Shown here one piece after another: positions 38,227 to 49,126 of a stretch of DNA of 64,000 nt; position 1 is the stretch's first letter, and each line of letters opens with the position of its first letter. Source of the stretch: Gammaproteobacteria bacterium (GTDB lineage: Bacteria > Pseudomonadota > Gammaproteobacteria > SZUA-140); contig WFVD01000018.1 of the NCBI GenBank assembly GCA_015491865.1, forward strand, positions 62,001 through 126,000, given 5' to 3'. A program made the position numbers and the translations under genes. The notes beneath the pieces are model-generated. The model made no database searches. It was given only the letters and a program-made list of their open reading frames with translations, and was not told the origin of the DNA.

Positions 38227-38994
38227 CTAAAAGTGTTCGTCAGATCGTCGGGTCAACACCTCAAAGCCATCATCAGTGACAAGGATGGTATGCTCCCATT
38301 GGGCAGTAAGACGGCGATCTTTGGTGATCACGGTCCACCCATCATCTAATAGTTTGACATGGCGCTTGCCGAGATTGACCATCGGTTCAATAGTGAAGGT
38401 CATGCCCGCTTCGAGCGGCATTCCTGAGCCACGTTTACCGTAATGCAGCACCTGCGGTTGTTCATGAAAGCCTCGCCCAATGCCGTGGCCGCAGTACTCA
38501 CGTACGATGGTGCATCTGTTGACTTCAGCGTGGTGCTGAATGGCGAAGCCGATGTCGCCCAGCCGGGCGCCCGGTTTGACTAGCTCGATCCCTTTGAGCA
38601 GGCACTCCTGGCTGATGCGAATGATGCGTTTTGCTTTCTCGGAAACCGTGCCGACCGAAAACATCTGGCTGGTATCACCGTGGTAATCATCCTTGATCAC
38701 TGTGATATCGATATTGACGATATCGCCATCTTTCAGCGGTTTGTTGTTGGGGATGCCGTGACACACCACATGGTTAACCGAGGTACAGATCGATTTGGGA
38801 AAACCGTGATAATTGAGTGGTGCCGGGATCGCCTGCTGCTCATTGACGATATAGTCGTGGCAGCGCTGGTTTAGCGCGTCGGTGGTGGTGCCTGGCTGGA
38901 CGTAAGGGGCGATCATTTCGAGCACTTCTGCCGCGAGTCTTCCCGCGGTGCGCATTTTTTCGATCTCTTCTGCAGTTTTGATCTGGACGGTCAT
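38227..38994 (-). CDS. map: Methionine aminopeptidase, type I
   Basis: Removes the initiator methionine from new proteins. The 255-residue enzyme has all five metal ligands in their motifs: NIDITVIKDDYHGDTS (two Asp), GHGIGRGFHEQPQV (His), TIEPMV (Glu) and QWEHTILV (Glu). The start giving MTVQIKTAEEIEKM matches the family; the frame is open further upstream but that part has no similarity. No clear ribosome site is seen. It is divergent from rpsB across 392 bp, the standard gammaproteobacterial arrangement. Confidence 0.97.
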   Translation of the reverse strand: MTVQIKTAEEIEKMRTAGRLAAEVLEMIAPYVQPGTTTDALNQRCHDYIVNEQQAIPAPLNYHGFPKSICTSVNHVVCHGIPNNKPLKDGDIVNIDITVIKDDYHGDTSQMFSVGTVSEKAKRIIRISQECLLKGIELVKPGARLGDIGFAIQHHAEVNRCTIVREYCGHGIGRGFHEQPQVLHYGKRGSGMPLEAGMTFTIEPMVNLGKRHVKLLDDGWTVITKDRRLTAQWEHTILVTDDGFEVLTRRSDEHF

Positions 38995-39154
38995 GGGTGT
39001 CTGTCTAATAAAATAGTTAAAATGCTGAGCCTGGAGGGTGTCTTCACAGGTTCGCGGCGTTTTTTTGCTTAAGATTGAGTTGCTTAGAATACTATCCTGA
39101 ATCTGCAGTGGAGGACAACACGCCATCCTGTGGCAGCGCGGATGTCCTTGTTTA

Positions 39155-39183
39155 TTGTCGCGTTTTGTCTTTTGTGGTATAAA
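39155..39183 (+). promoter_or_regulatory. Promoter of rpsB-tsf
   Basis: TTGTCG (39155-39160), a 17-base spacer and TATAAA (39178-39183), followed by a GC-rich discriminator (GCGCGCGC) as expected for growth-rate-controlled ribosomal genes. Predicted start near 39190. Confidence 0.7.
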
Positions 39184-39189
39184 GCGCGC

Positions 39190-39386
39190 GCAGGCTGATA
39201 ACTTCGTGGCTGGTACCTTATCATAATCCCTTGTTTTTTGTAGGGCAATGCGGGGCTGAGCACGATCTGGTCTGTACATTTACTAAAATACTCACATATT
39301 CCGTCACATGTGTCTGGGTGCCTGCTTAGTCGGGTTGATGCATGGGGGATGTGGAGGCCTAACCCAGTCAATTAGGAGAAGTTAGA
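39190..39386 (+). promoter_or_regulatory. Long rpsB leader, possible S2 autoregulatory RNA
   Basis: About 197 untranslated bases lie between the predicted start and rpsB. In E. coli and relatives the rpsB leader folds into a conserved structure that lets S2 repress rpsB-tsf. The length fits; I have not folded it. The ribosome site TAGGAG lies at its end. Confidence 0.45.
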
Positions 39387-40235
39387 ATGTCAAATATTTC
39401 CATGCGCAATATGCTGGAAGCGGGTGTCCATTTCGGTCACCAGACCCGTTACTGGAATCCAAAGATGGCACCATTTATCTTTGGTGATCGTAGTAAAATC
39501 CACATTATCAACCTTGAAAAGACCCTGCCACTGTTCAATGATGCGATGAACTTTATTGGTAAGACAGCGGCTAATCGCGGCAAGGTTCTTTTTGTCGGCA
39601 CCAAGCGTGCAGCACGTGAAGTGGTTAAAGAGCAGGCGCTACGTTGTGGTATGCCGTATGTTAACCAGCGCTGGATGGGCGGTATGCTCACCAATTTCAA
39701 GACAGTGAAACAGTCCATCAAGCGGTTGAAAGATCTGGAGGCGATGTTTGCAGAAGGCAGGCAGGATCGTATCAACAAAAAAGAGGCGCTGGGGCTTAAG
39801 CGTGAAATGGAGAAACTAGAGCGCGATCTTGGTGGCATTAAAGATATGGGTGGGTTACCAGACGCAATTTTTATTATTGATGTGGGTTATGAAAAGATCG
39901 CAGTGAGTGAAGCGAAGAAACTGGGTATTCCGGTGGTTGGTGTCGTCGATACCAATAATAACCCGGGAGGCCTCGATTATATCATTCCGGGTAATGACGA
40001 TGCGATTCGTTCTATCAACCTCTACCTTCAGGCTGCTGCTGATGCCGCGCTGGAAGGACGTGCTTCAAGTGGTCAGATTGGCGCTGATGCGGACGATGAT
40101 CTGGTAGAGGTTGAGACTGATGAACCTGTTAAAAAGGCACCTAAGCGTGCCGTCAAGAGCGCTGCGGTGACAACCAAAGCAGCTAAAAAGACAGTCGTAG
40201 ATGCAGGTGATGCACCTGCTGAGGCGAGCGCGTAA
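39387..40235 (+). CDS. rpsB: 30S ribosomal protein S2, with C-terminal extension
   Basis: S2 binds between the head and body of the small subunit and is needed for S1 to join. The 282-residue protein is about 40 longer than E. coli S2 (241). The core is standard: [56 protein letters not shown]. The extension (about 230-282) starts acidic ([14 protein letters not shown]) and becomes lysine/alanine-rich, a likely flexible tail. It is followed by tsf, as usual. Confidence 0.98.
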   Translation: MSNISMRNMLEAGVHFGHQTRYWNPKMAPFIFGDRSKIHIINLEKTLPLFNDAMNFIGKTAANRGKVLFVGTKRAAREVVKEQALRCGMPYVNQRWMGGMLTNFKTVKQSIKRLKDLEAMFAEGRQDRINKKEALGLKREMEKLERDLGGIKDMGGLPDAIFIIDVGYEKIAVSEAKKLGIPVVGVVDTNNNPGGLDYIIPGNDDAIRSINLYLQAAADAALEGRASSGQIGADADDDLVEVETDEPVKKAPKRAVKSAAVTTKAAKKTVVDAGDAPAEASA

Positions 40236-40253
40236 GACCGTTGCACTGTTGGC

Positions 40254-40281
40254 AGCAGCGGGAATCAGACTTCCCGCTGCT
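40254..40281 (+). other. Hairpin between rpsB and tsf
   Basis: An 11-bp perfect stem (AGCAGCGGGAA with its complement) around a six-base loop. A small GTTC/GAAC hairpin and AAATTTT follow shortly after. It resembles a partial terminator or processing site that lowers tsf relative to rpsB. Confidence 0.5.
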
Positions 40282-40336
40282 CTGTTCGGATCTGAACAAA
40301 TTTTAGAATACTTTGAGAAATATAGAGGTTTAAGCG

Positions 40337-41221
40337 ATGGGAATAACAGCTGCGCAGGTTAAAGAGCTCCGCGAGCGTACCGGTTCTGGAATGATGGAGT
40401 GCAAGAAAATGCTGGTTGAGACTGGCGGCGATATCGATGCTGCGATCGAGATGATGCGTAAGTCAGGTATGGCAAAGGCTGATAAAAAGGCGAGTCGAGT
40501 GGCGGCTGAAGGCATTATCGTTTTTCGTGCAAGCGATGATGGAAAGAATGGTGCGATTGTTGAAATCAACAGTGAAACTGATTTTGTTGCCAAGGGTGAT
40601 GGATTTATTGAATTTGCTAATCAGGTGGCGGATACCGTCGTGGCATCTCAGCCGGCTGATAGTGAAGCGCTCCTGAGTGGGCCGATGAAGGGTGCCGATG
40701 CCTCTGTGAATGAGGCCCGCCTGGCGCTGATCGCCAAAATCGGTGAAAACATCAATGTTCGCCGTTTTGCAAACTATAGCAATAGCGCTGGCATTGTTGG
40801 TGGCTACCTGCACGGTGTCCGTATTGGTGTGATTGTTGAGCTGGAAGGTGGGGATGCCGCTCTGGCCAGGGATATTGCGATGCATATTGCAGCCAGTAAG
40901 CCACTTGCGGTTTCAGCAGCGGATGTCTCTGCTGATGTGCTGCAGAAAGAGCGAGATATCTTTAGTGCGCAGGCAGCAGAGAGTGGCAAGCCTGCTGAAA
41001 TCATTGAGAAGATGGTGGAAGGTCGTATCCGCAAATACCTGGCCGAAATCACCCTGGAAGGGCAGCCCTTCGTTAAAGACCCAGACACCACTGTAGGTAA
41101 ACTACTCGAGAAGAATGGGGCAAAGGTTATCCGTTTTGACCGCCTGGAAGTGGGTGAAGGGATTGAAAAAGTAGAAGAAGACTTTGCGGCAGAAGTGATG
41201 GCGCAGGTCAAAGGGAGCTAA
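40337..41221 (+). CDS. tsf: Elongation factor Ts
   Basis: EF-Ts exchanges GDP for GTP on EF-Tu. The 294-residue protein has the N-terminal UBA-like region [21 protein letters not shown], the EF-Tu-contacting [15 protein letters not shown], and a C-terminal coiled region ending [15 protein letters not shown]. Length and motifs fit the family (E. coli 283). AGAGGT precedes the ATG. It is co-directional with rpsB, 101 bp downstream, and pyrH follows after five bases. Confidence 0.98.
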   Translation: MGITAAQVKELRERTGSGMMECKKMLVETGGDIDAAIEMMRKSGMAKADKKASRVAAEGIIVFRASDDGKNGAIVEINSETDFVAKGDGFIEFANQVADTVVASQPADSEALLSGPMKGADASVNEARLALIAKIGENINVRRFANYSNSAGIVGGYLHGVRIGVIVELEGGDAALARDIAMHIAASKPLAVSAADVSADVLQKERDIFSAQAAESGKPAEIIEKMVEGRIRKYLAEITLEGQPFVKDPDTTVGKLLEKNGAKVIRFDRLEVGEGIEKVEEDFAAEVMAQVKGS

Positions 41222-41226
41222 AATTA

Positions 41227-41973
41227 GTGGCATCAACGACTGACAGCGGCAAACCCATTTACAAACGTATTCTACTCAAAATGAGTGGTGAGGCGCTGAT
41301 GGGGAGTGGGGATCATGGAATTGAACCTGAAGTGGTGAATCGTATTGCCACCGATGTTAGCGAGTTGGTGAAGCTAGGGGTGCAGGTTGCAATGGTCGTG
41401 GGCGGTGGCAACATCTCTCGCGGCGCAACCCTTGCCGCATGTGGGATGGACCGGGTGACGGCCGACCATATGGGGATGCTATCGACGGTGATTAATGCAC
41501 TGGCGATGCAGGATGCACTGGAACATCACGGTGCCTACGCGCGGGTGATGTCTGCCGTTAAAATTAATCAAATTTGTGAAGACTACATTCGTCGTAAGGC
41601 GATTCGCCATCTTGAAAAGGGGCGTGTGGTGATCTTTGCTGCGGGTACCGGTAACCCATTTTTTACTACCGATTCTGCCGCCAGTCTGCGTGGCATCGAA
41701 GTGAGCGCGGATGCGGTACTGAAGGCGACCAAGGTCGATGGAATCTATTCAGATGACCCGATGAAAAACCCGGATGCAGTGCGCTATAACAAGCTCACCT
41801 ACGATGAGGTGTTACACCGGAAATTGATGGTGATGGATGCCACGGCGATCGTACTGTGTCGTGATAACAACATGCCATTAAGGGTGTTTGATATCACGAA
41901 ACAGGGCGCATTGAGAGATGTTGTGATGAGTGAAACAGAAGGGACGCTGGTGTATAACGGAGATGGCGCATGA
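41227..41973 (+). CDS. pyrH: Uridylate kinase
   Basis: Phosphorylates UMP to UDP; the bacterial type belongs to the amino-acid kinase fold. The 248-residue protein shows [13 protein letters not shown] (nucleotide loop), VGGGNISRG, and [18 protein letters not shown] for substrate binding. The start is GTG, with GGGAG nine bases upstream, and overlaps nothing but sits five bases after tsf. Its stop overlaps the frr start by four bases (ATGA). Confidence 0.98.
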   Translation: MASTTDSGKPIYKRILLKMSGEALMGSGDHGIEPEVVNRIATDVSELVKLGVQVAMVVGGGNISRGATLAACGMDRVTADHMGMLSTVINALAMQDALEHHGAYARVMSAVKINQICEDYIRRKAIRHLEKGRVVIFAAGTGNPFFTTDSAASLRGIEVSADAVLKATKVDGIYSDDPMKNPDAVRYNKLTYDEVLHRKLMVMDATAIVLCRDNNMPLRVFDITKQGALRDVVMSETEGTLVYNGDGA

Positions 41974-42527
41974 TCAATGATATTACCAAAGATGCTGAGA
42001 TTCGGATGGGAAAGAGCATCGAATCACTAAAACTTGCATTTGCCAAAATGCGTACCGGGCGAGCCAATGCAAGCCTGCTGGATCATATTAAAGTCCCCTA
42101 TTACGGTAATGATGTGCCGTTGAGTCAATGTGCAAACGTGTCAGTTTCTGAGGCGCGCACATTGACTATCAGCCCCTGGGAAAAGGAGCTGGTGCCGGTG
42201 ATTGAAAAGGCGATCATGCGCTCAGATCTTGGTTTGAATCCCTCTACTGCTGGTACCACCATCCGAATCAGCATTCCGCCGCTTACCGAAGAGCGCCGTA
42301 AGGATATGATCAAAGTTGCTCGCGCTGAGGCAGAGAACGGGCGTATTGCGATCCGAAACATTCGACGTGATGCCAACAGTGACTTTAAAGAGCTGCTAAA
42401 AGAGAAAGAGATCACTGAGGATGAGGAGCGTGGTGCTGAGGAAGGGATACAGAAACTGACGGATCGTTTTGTCGCTGAGGTGGAGGCATTGCTGACAGTA
42501 AAAGAAAAAGAGCTGATGGAGATCTAG
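41970..42527 (+). CDS. frr: Ribosome recycling factor
   Basis: Splits the post-termination ribosome together with EF-G. The 185-residue protein matches the constant family length. Seen: [37 protein letters not shown], and [20 protein letters not shown]. It is translationally coupled to pyrH by an ATGA overlap. A 117-bp gap follows before uppS; a distant CTGGTTC/GAACCAG pair before a T5 run at the end of that gap is too weak to call a terminator. Confidence 0.98.
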   Translation: MINDITKDAEIRMGKSIESLKLAFAKMRTGRANASLLDHIKVPYYGNDVPLSQCANVSVSEARTLTISPWEKELVPVIEKAIMRSDLGLNPSTAGTTIRISIPPLTEERRKDMIKVARAEAENGRIAIRNIRRDANSDFKELLKEKEITEDEERGAEEGIQKLTDRFVAEVEALLTVKEKELMEI

Positions 42528-42644
42528 GGTGTGCTCATTCTCATTGAGAACAGCCCCTGGTTCGATTGATTCGGATTAGGTCTGACGTCATGTGGTTTTC
42601 ATCATAACTGGAACCAGCTTTTTCACTACTAACGCACTCTGATA

Positions 42645-43418
42645 ATGCCCGCTAGAAAAACCGAAGATGTTCCGATAACTGACTACCACGGCGCGCTGCC
42701 ACGGCATGTTGCCATCATTATGGATGGCAATGGCCGTTGGGCAAAAAAACGCTTTATGCCGCGTATTGTTGGCCATAAAGCAGGCGTCGAGACAGTACGC
42801 ACAATGGTGCGTCACTGTGCCGAAAAGCAGATCGAAGTTCTTACCCTGTTTGCCTTCAGCAGCGAAAACTGGCGTCGCCCTGAAAAAGAGGTGAACCTGT
42901 TGCTGGAGCTGTTTGTGACAGCACTGAAGCGTGAGGTAAAACGCCTGAACGAAAATAATGTTGTGCTGAAGATCGTGGGTGATCGCAGCGCATTTCCTGA
43001 AGCACTACAGCAGGAAATTGCCAGCGCTGAGGCGACCACTAGCGGCAATAGTGGTCTGAAACTAGTCATTGCTGCCAACTACGGCGGGCGTTGGGATATT
43101 GTTCAGGCAACCCGCACGCTGGCAGAAGAGGTGGCTGCTGGCGAGCTTGATCCATCGCAGATCGATGAAGAGGCCCTTAATCGTCACCTCTCTCTTTACG
43201 GCATCCCGGAACCGGATCTTTTTATTCGTACCGGTGGTGAGGAGCGTGTGAGCAACTTTCTGCTGTGGCAGCTCGCCTACTGTGAAATGTATTTTACTGA
43301 AACGTTGTGGCCTGACTTTGATGGCGATGCATTCGATGCGGCACTGAACTCTTTTCGTAAGCGTCAACGCCGTTTTGGACGCACTGGCGAACAGGTGGAG
43401 CAGGAACGGGATGCTTAA
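42645..43418 (+). CDS. uppS: Undecaprenyl diphosphate synthase (cis-prenyltransferase)
   Basis: Condenses isopentenyl diphosphate units to C55 undecaprenyl diphosphate, the lipid carrier for peptidoglycan and O-antigen. The 257-residue protein has the catalytic IIMDGNGRWAKKR, the FAFSSENWRRP motif, and the terminal RTGGEERVSNFLLWQ that binds pyrophosphate. The N-terminal 20 residues precede the conserved core. The stop overlaps cdsA by eight bases. Confidence 0.97.
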   Translation: MPARKTEDVPITDYHGALPRHVAIIMDGNGRWAKKRFMPRIVGHKAGVETVRTMVRHCAEKQIEVLTLFAFSSENWRRPEKEVNLLLELFVTALKREVKRLNENNVVLKIVGDRSAFPEALQQEIASAEATTSGNSGLKLVIAANYGGRWDIVQATRTLAEEVAAGELDPSQIDEEALNRHLSLYGIPEPDLFIRTGGEERVSNFLLWQLAYCEMYFTETLWPDFDGDAFDAALNSFRKRQRRFGRTGEQVEQERDA

Positions 43419-44250
43419 GCAGCGAGTCATCACCGCATCGGTTCTGGCATCGCTGTTTGTCTGGGGTGTGATCGCCTTGCCGACCACCTATGTCTCGTTA
43501 CTCTTTGCCGTGATGGTGACCGTGGGTGCCGTTGAATGGACGCGCTTGATGGGGGCGCCTGCACCGATCGGTAAATATAAATTTGTTGCTCTGATCTGGG
43601 TGTTAATGGTGGTGAGCGCCTGGGTGAGTCAGCACGCCCCGCTTTTTTATCTGCTACTCACCGCATCTGTATTGTGGTGGGGTTACGCGCTGAGGCTGAT
43701 ACAGCGTTTTAGCGCACATGTGTTGAGCGGAGCGCACGCGGCGACCACGACACAGTTTCCACTCGCTGCACTGCCTGCGATCGGCGTGGTGCTGTTGGTG
43801 CCGACCTGGATTGCAATGGTGGTGCTGCACTCCATTTCGCCCTACTGGCTGCTGCTGCTGCTGTTTTTGATCTGGGGTGCAGATACCGGTGCCTACTTTG
43901 CCGGGCGCGCTTTTGGTAAACACAAACTGGCTCCACAGGTCAGCCCGGGCAAAAGCTGGGAGGGGGTTGCCGGCGCGATGGCGATGACAGTGGTGGTGGC
44001 GCTTGTTGGTGGCATACTGCTTGATGTGAGCGGCGTGGCGCTGTTTGCTTTAGTGATGCTGGCACTGGTCACGGTCGCATTTTCTATTGTAGGTGACCTG
44101 ATGGAGAGTTTGATGAAACGGCGTGCTGGGGTCAAAGATAGCGGCACGCTGCTGCCTGGCCACGGTGGCGTACTTGACCGTATCGATAGCCTCACCGCGG
44201 CTGCACCGCTCTTTGCACTTGGCATTTCACTCCTCGGTATCCGCGCATGA
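43411..44250 (+). CDS. cdsA: Phosphatidate cytidylyltransferase
   Basis: Makes CDP-diacylglycerol, the precursor of all phospholipids. The 279-residue integral membrane protein has about eight helices and the family signature near its end, [36 protein letters not shown], of which [16 protein letters not shown] is diagnostic. The ATG at 43411 follows a GGAGCAGGAAC ribosome site within uppS. Its stop overlaps dxr by four bases. Confidence 0.97.
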   Translation: MLKQRVITASVLASLFVWGVIALPTTYVSLLFAVMVTVGAVEWTRLMGAPAPIGKYKFVALIWVLMVVSAWVSQHAPLFYLLLTASVLWWGYALRLIQRFSAHVLSGAHAATTTQFPLAALPAIGVVLLVPTWIAMVVLHSISPYWLLLLLFLIWGADTGAYFAGRAFGKHKLAPQVSPGKSWEGVAGAMAMTVVVALVGGILLDVSGVALFALVMLALVTVAFSIVGDLMESLMKRRAGVKDSGTLLPGHGGVLDRIDSLTAAAPLFALGISLLGIRA

Positions 44251-45428
44251 TAGGTGTTACGGTACTCGGCTCGACCGGTTCAATTGGCGTTAATACACTG
44301 GATGTGATTGCACAGCACCCCACGCAGTACCGGGCTGTTGCGCTGACCGCTAATCGCAATGTCGAGCGTCTATTTGAACAGTGCGTAGCCCACCATCCCG
44401 ATTATGCGGTGATGTGTGATGCAGATGCGGCGGAGCAGCTGCAGCAAAAGATTCAGCTTGCAGGGCTAATGACACAGGTACTGGGCGGTGCCGAAGGGCT
44501 TGAGAAGGTTGCCACATTAGCGCAGTGCGAGCAGGTGATGGCGGCGATTGTCGGTGCGGCCGGTCTGCTGCCAACGCTGGCGGCAGCACGTGCCGGCAAG
44601 CGGGTGTTGCTCGCCAATAAAGAGGCGCTGGTGATGTCGGGACATCTCTTTATGGATGCCGTGCGCGAACATGGCGCAGCACTGTTGCCGATCGATAGCG
44701 AACATAACGCGATTTTTCAATGCATGCCGCCCCGTTTTAATGGTTTTGAGAGCGGTGGTATCGAACAGATATTATTAACAGGTTCTGGTGGGCCCTTTCG
44801 AACGGTCGCCCCGGAGGCGCTTGTCGATGTCACCCCCGCGCAGGCGTGCGCCCATCCCAACTGGGTCATGGGGCGCAAGATCTCGGTTGATTCGGCAACG
44901 ATGATGAATAAAGGGCTGGAGCTGATTGAGGCGTGCTGGATTTTTGCCGCACCAGCAGAGAAGATTCAGATTGTGGTTCATCCGCAAAGCATCATCCACT
45001 CGATGGTGGAATATATCGACGGCTCGGTACTGGCGCAGATGGGCAGCCCTGATATGCGGATTCCAATTGCACATGCGATGGCGTGGCCGCAACGGATGTC
45101 ATCGGGCGTTGAGCGTCTGAATCTGTTTGATGTCGCGCGTCTCGATTTTGAACGCCCGGATGATGCCCGCTTCCCCTGCCTGCGACTGGCGCGTGAGGTG
45201 GCTGAACAGGGGGGGACTGCCGCAGCAGTTCTCAATGCTGCCAATGAGATTGCGGTGGAGGCATTTCTGGCGGAGCGACTCAGATTTACCGATATTAGCC
45301 GTGTGATTGAGGCGACGCTGGCCGATGTTAGTGCGCAAGTGGCGACCACGCTGGCGACTGTTTTGCAGGCCGATGCTGACGCCCGTGAAGTCGCACAACG
45401 CCATGTTAGTGGATTGAAAATAAAATGA
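44247..45428 (+). CDS. dxr: 1-deoxy-D-xylulose 5-phosphate reductoisomerase
   Basis: The committed NADPH-dependent step of the MEP isoprenoid pathway, feeding UppS. The 393-residue protein has the NADPH motif [26 protein letters not shown], the metal-binding [12 protein letters not shown], and the flexible-loop region [20 protein letters not shown]. Overlaps of four bases on both sides (cdsA before, rseP after) indicate tight coupling. Another name is ispC. Confidence 0.98.
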   Translation: MIGVTVLGSTGSIGVNTLDVIAQHPTQYRAVALTANRNVERLFEQCVAHHPDYAVMCDADAAEQLQQKIQLAGLMTQVLGGAEGLEKVATLAQCEQVMAAIVGAAGLLPTLAAARAGKRVLLANKEALVMSGHLFMDAVREHGAALLPIDSEHNAIFQCMPPRFNGFESGGIEQILLTGSGGPFRTVAPEALVDVTPAQACAHPNWVMGRKISVDSATMMNKGLELIEACWIFAAPAEKIQIVVHPQSIIHSMVEYIDGSVLAQMGSPDMRIPIAHAMAWPQRMSSGVERLNLFDVARLDFERPDDARFPCLRLAREVAEQGGTAAAVLNAANEIAVEAFLAERLRFTDISRVIEATLADVSAQVATTLATVLQADADAREVAQRHVSGLKIK

Positions 45429-46792
45429 TGAGTTCTGTGCTGTCATCGGTCTTCTTTTTTATCATTGCACTGGGTCTACTGATCACGGTGCATGAATTCG
45501 GCCATTTCTGGGTGGCACGCAAGATGGGCGTGAAGGTGATCCGTTTTTCAGTCGGCTTTGGTAAACCACTCTTTAGCTGGCGACGTGCCAACGATGAAAC
45601 CGAGTATGTGATCGCAATGCTGCCACTGGGTGGCTACGTGCAGATGCTTGATGAGCGGGAAGGCGATGTCGATCCAGCAGAACTTGATCGCACCTTTAAT
45701 CGCAAATCACTCGGGAAACGGACCGCAATTGTAGCTGCCGGGCCGATCTTTAATTTTATTCTCGCGATCGCCATCTACTGGTTGATCCTGGTGATCGGGG
45801 TTAGCGGTGTAAAACCTGTCGTAGGTGAAGTCAATGAGGGGAGTATCGCAGCAGCCGGCGGTTTTCAGTACGGTGATGTCATTACGCAGGTTGGCGATAC
45901 CAGAACAGTAACCTGGGGGGCGGCCGGTATGGCGCTGCTGGACCACAGCCTCGACGCGGAGGTGGTCAAGGTGCGCGTGCTGGAAGATGGCGTGGTGAGT
46001 AAAACACGACTGCTTGATTTTTCGACGCCGGGGCTGGAGCTGGAGCGCAAAAACCTGCTTGAGAGCCTCGGCATTAATATCATGCGCCCAAAAATTCCAG
46101 CACTGATAGGCCAGGTGACACCCGGCGGGGCGGCGGAGCAAGCGGGCATTCTTGCCGGTGACTTACTGTTGAGTGTCGATGGCCAGCCGATTGAAGACTG
46201 GGAGACGTGGGTGCATACAGTCAGAGAAAATCCGGAGGTCAATCTGCAGGTGGAGCTGGAGCGTGCTGGGCGAGTGGTCACGGTTGAGCTGCGCCCGGCG
46301 CGACTGGAAACCAAAGCGGGGGTGATTGGTCGAATTGGCGCGACAGTCGCGTATCCTGAGGCGCTGTTTGAGCAGTTTAATGCCGTTGAGCGCTACTCCT
46401 TCTTTGCGGCCCTGCCAGCGGCGCTGGACAAGACCTGGGAGATGTCGCTGCTGACGTTAAGAATGCTCGGTAATATGGTGATTGGAAACGTCTCGGTTGA
46501 AAACCTCAGCGGCCCGATCAGCATCGCACAGTATGCGGGTTCGTCAGCGGGGATCGGTTTTGTCGCCTTTGCCGGTTTTCTGGCATTGATTAGCATAAGC
46601 CTGGGTGTGTTGAATCTGTTGCCGATCCCCATGCTCGATGGCGGCCATCTTTTCTATTACCTGATTGAGTGGATCAAAGGGAGTGAAGTCTCTGAAGAGG
46701 TTCAGGTGGTGGGGCAGCAGGTCGGGATTGTGTTGCTGGTGCTGGTGATGATTGTTGCGTTCTATAACGACATTGAGCGGCTAGTAGGTTAG
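45425..46792 (+). CDS. rseP: Site-2 intramembrane metalloprotease RseP
   Basis: Cuts the anti-sigma factor RseA within the membrane to release sigma-E, and clears signal peptides. The 455-residue protein has the zinc motif HEFGH (residues 23-27) in its first helix, two PDZ domains (about 120-290, with [20 protein letters not shown]), and the C-terminal [15 protein letters not shown] that supplies the third ligand. It sits just upstream of bamA, linking envelope stress response to outer-membrane assembly. Confidence 0.97.
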   Translation: MMSSVLSSVFFFIIALGLLITVHEFGHFWVARKMGVKVIRFSVGFGKPLFSWRRANDETEYVIAMLPLGGYVQMLDEREGDVDPAELDRTFNRKSLGKRTAIVAAGPIFNFILAIAIYWLILVIGVSGVKPVVGEVNEGSIAAAGGFQYGDVITQVGDTRTVTWGAAGMALLDHSLDAEVVKVRVLEDGVVSKTRLLDFSTPGLELERKNLLESLGINIMRPKIPALIGQVTPGGAAEQAGILAGDLLLSVDGQPIEDWETWVHTVRENPEVNLQVELERAGRVVTVELRPARLETKAGVIGRIGATVAYPEALFEQFNAVERYSFFAALPAALDKTWEMSLLTLRMLGNMVIGNVSVENLSGPISIAQYAGSSAGIGFVAFAGFLALISISLGVLNLLPIPMLDGGHLFYYLIEWIKGSEVSEEVQVVGQQVGIVLLVLVMIVAFYNDIERLVG

Positions 46793-46795
46793 CGA

Positions 46796-49102
46796 GTGGA
46801 ATTTTCTCAGATGGTACAGATGAAACTGATGTTACGCGCAGGCGTACTTTTATTGGTGGGCAGTCTCAGCTGTAGCGTTGCATCGGCCTTTTCACCGTTT
46901 ACCGTGCAGGATGTGGAAGTGCGCGGGCTGGAGCGTATTTCACTCGGTACCGTGTTAAATTATCTACCGCTCAATGTTGGCGAACAGCTGGATGATGAGC
47001 GCAGCGATAATATTATTAAGGCACTTTTCAAAACCGGTTTTTTTGATGATGTGACGGTCGCTGCGCGTGGTGATATCGTGGTGATTGAGGTGCGTGAACG
47101 ACCCGCGATTGCGAGTATCGAAATCGATGGCAATGAAGATATTGAGACAGAAGCGCTCAACGATGCGCTGGAGCGTATTGGACTTGCCAGTGGACGAGTC
47201 TTCGATCGCTCCGCACTGGATAAAGTGGTGCGTGAGCTTGAGCGTCAATATTTCAATCAGGGCAAGTATGGCGTTAAGATCGAATCAGAGGTGGTCTCAC
47301 TTGACGATGGCCGGGTTGAGATCGACATCGACATTAATGAAGGTGATGTCGCCACCATTAAACAGATCAACCTGGTGGGTAACCACGCTTATACCGATGA
47401 GACACTGCGTAGCAAGTTTCAGCTCGATTCGCCGGGAATCTTTTTTGGGGGCGAGCAATACTCCCGTTTTAAGTTGGGGGCTGACCTTGAGTCACTGCGC
47501 TCATACTATCTTGATCGCGGCTATATTAACTTTAACATCGACTCGACGCAGGTGACGATCACCCCGGACAAGCAGGATATTTTTATCGCCATTAATGTCT
47601 CGGAAGAGCAGCAGTACTCGATTAAAGCGATCAAACTGGCGGGTGACCTCATCTTGCCCGAGGAAGAGCTAAGGGCGCTGGTGACGCTGGCTGAGGGCGA
47701 GGTCTTTTCACGTAGCAAGGTGACTGCCAGTACAGAAGCGCTAAATGAGCGTCTGGGCGAGGAAGGTTTTGCCTTTTCAAATATCAATGCGATCCCTGAG
47801 GTGGATAAAGAGAATCGCCTGGTTTCGCTGACCTTCTTTATCGATCCAGGGCGTCGTGTCTATGTTCGCCGAATCAATATCAGTGGCAACAAGAGCACGA
47901 AAGATGAGGTGGTGCGACGTGAGTTCCGCCAGATGGAAGGTGGCTGGATCTCGACTGGGCAGATTGATCGTACCCGGGTACGTATACAGCGACTTGGTTT
48001 TTTTGAGAATATCAATATCGAAACCCCCGCTGTTGCCGGTGTTACCGATCAGGTTGATATCGCTCTCTCGTTAGATGAGCGCGCCTCCGGCTCTTTGACG
48101 GCAGGTGTCGGCTTCTCCCAGACACAGGGATTGCTGATCAATGCCAGTGTGAGCCAGGACAATTTTCTGGGCAGCGGTAAACGTATCACGACCAACATCA
48201 ATAACAGTGATGTAAATTCGGTCTATAGCTTCTCGTACAGTAATCCCTATTACACTATCAATGGTGTTAGCCGTGGTTTTAACCTCTCCTATCGGAAAAC
48301 GGATGCTGCACGGGCCAATATTGCTGCGTACACATCCGATCAATACAGTCTCGGGGTCAATTATGGTTTTCCATTAAGTGAATATAACCGCGCCTCTTTA
48401 GGATTGGCCTATGAAAATACGCAGATTTTCACATCAACACTGACGCCACAATCTATCCGTGATTTTCTTGATGCCAATACGGACCAGTTCAATATCTACA
48501 AGTTAACGTTGGGGTGGACTCATGACACTCGCGATCGAACGATCTTTGCAAATAACGGCCTCTTGGTGAGCCTGAATAGCACGCTGGCGCTGCCAGGGAG
48601 CGGGCTGGAGTATTACAAAGTCGATTTTCGTGCCATGAAATTTCAGCCAATCACTCAAAAACTGACCCTTCTGATGAAAGGGGCGCTGGGATACGGCGAC
48701 AGTTACTCACGTACAACACGTTTACCCTTTTTTGAGTACTATTACGCCGGCGGTAGCAGTTCGGTACGAGGTTTCAGAGGGAATTCACTGGGGCCGCAAG
48801 AGGGGAACCTTTCGCTTGGTGGGGCGCTGAAAGTGGTGGGTAATCTTGAGCTGATTGTCCCGATGCCGTTTGTGGCTGAGGATAATCGCTCGTTACGCTT
48901 GAGTGGTTTCTATGATATTGGTAATGTATTCACTGATGGCAACGGATATGATTCAGCGGAGTTGAGGTCGTCAACCGGCATTGCTTTAATCTGGATGTCG
49001 CCTATTGCACCGTTAACATTTAGTTACGCTTTTCCTCTGAATGATAAAGAGGGTGATAAACTTGAACGCTTCCAGTTTACGCTGGGTTCGTTTTTCTTCT
49101 AG
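46796..49102 (+). CDS. bamA: Outer membrane protein assembly factor BamA
   Basis: The central barrel of the BAM complex, which inserts outer-membrane proteins. The 768-residue product has a signal peptide, five POTRA repeats (about 30-430, the first beginning FTVQDVEVRGLERISLGTV), and a C-terminal barrel with the conserved VRGFRGNSLGP loop. It ends in phenylalanine (TLGSFFF), the standard barrel-end signal. Start choice is uncertain: GTG 46796, ATG 46811 and ATG 46820 all give a usable signal peptide and none has a good ribosome site. Confidence 0.97.
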   Translation: MEFSQMVQMKLMLRAGVLLLVGSLSCSVASAFSPFTVQDVEVRGLERISLGTVLNYLPLNVGEQLDDERSDNIIKALFKTGFFDDVTVAARGDIVVIEVRERPAIASIEIDGNEDIETEALNDALERIGLASGRVFDRSALDKVVRELERQYFNQGKYGVKIESEVVSLDDGRVEIDIDINEGDVATIKQINLVGNHAYTDETLRSKFQLDSPGIFFGGEQYSRFKLGADLESLRSYYLDRGYINFNIDSTQVTITPDKQDIFIAINVSEEQQYSIKAIKLAGDLILPEEELRALVTLAEGEVFSRSKVTASTEALNERLGEEGFAFSNINAIPEVDKENRLVSLTFFIDPGRRVYVRRINISGNKSTKDEVVRREFRQMEGGWISTGQIDRTRVRIQRLGFFENINIETPAVAGVTDQVDIALSLDERASGSLTAGVGFSQTQGLLINASVSQDNFLGSGKRITTNINNSDVNSVYSFSYSNPYYTINGVSRGFNLSYRKTDAARANIAAYTSDQYSLGVNYGFPLSEYNRASLGLAYENTQIFTSTLTPQSIRDFLDANTDQFNIYKLTLGWTHDTRDRTIFANNGLLVSLNSTLALPGSGLEYYKVDFRAMKFQPITQKLTLLMKGALGYGDSYSRTTRLPFFEYYYAGGSSSVRGFRGNSLGPQEGNLSLGGALKVVGNLELIVPMPFVAEDNRSLRLSGFYDIGNVFTDGNGYDSAELRSSTGIALIWMSPIAPLTFSYAFPLNDKEGDKLERFQFTLGSFFF

Positions 49103-49126
49103 GCTTTTGAAAATCGGGGTTGAGAC

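Noticed and set aside
42528-42644. Terminator between frr and uppS
   Set aside because: The CTGGTTC/GAACCAG arms are over 50 bases apart, and the T5 run follows only a short 4-bp hairpin.
45678-45700. GAACTT in rseP, considered as a sigma-E -35 box
   Set aside because: No convincing TCAAA-type -10 box at 15-17 bases; it also lies inside the coding region far from bamA.
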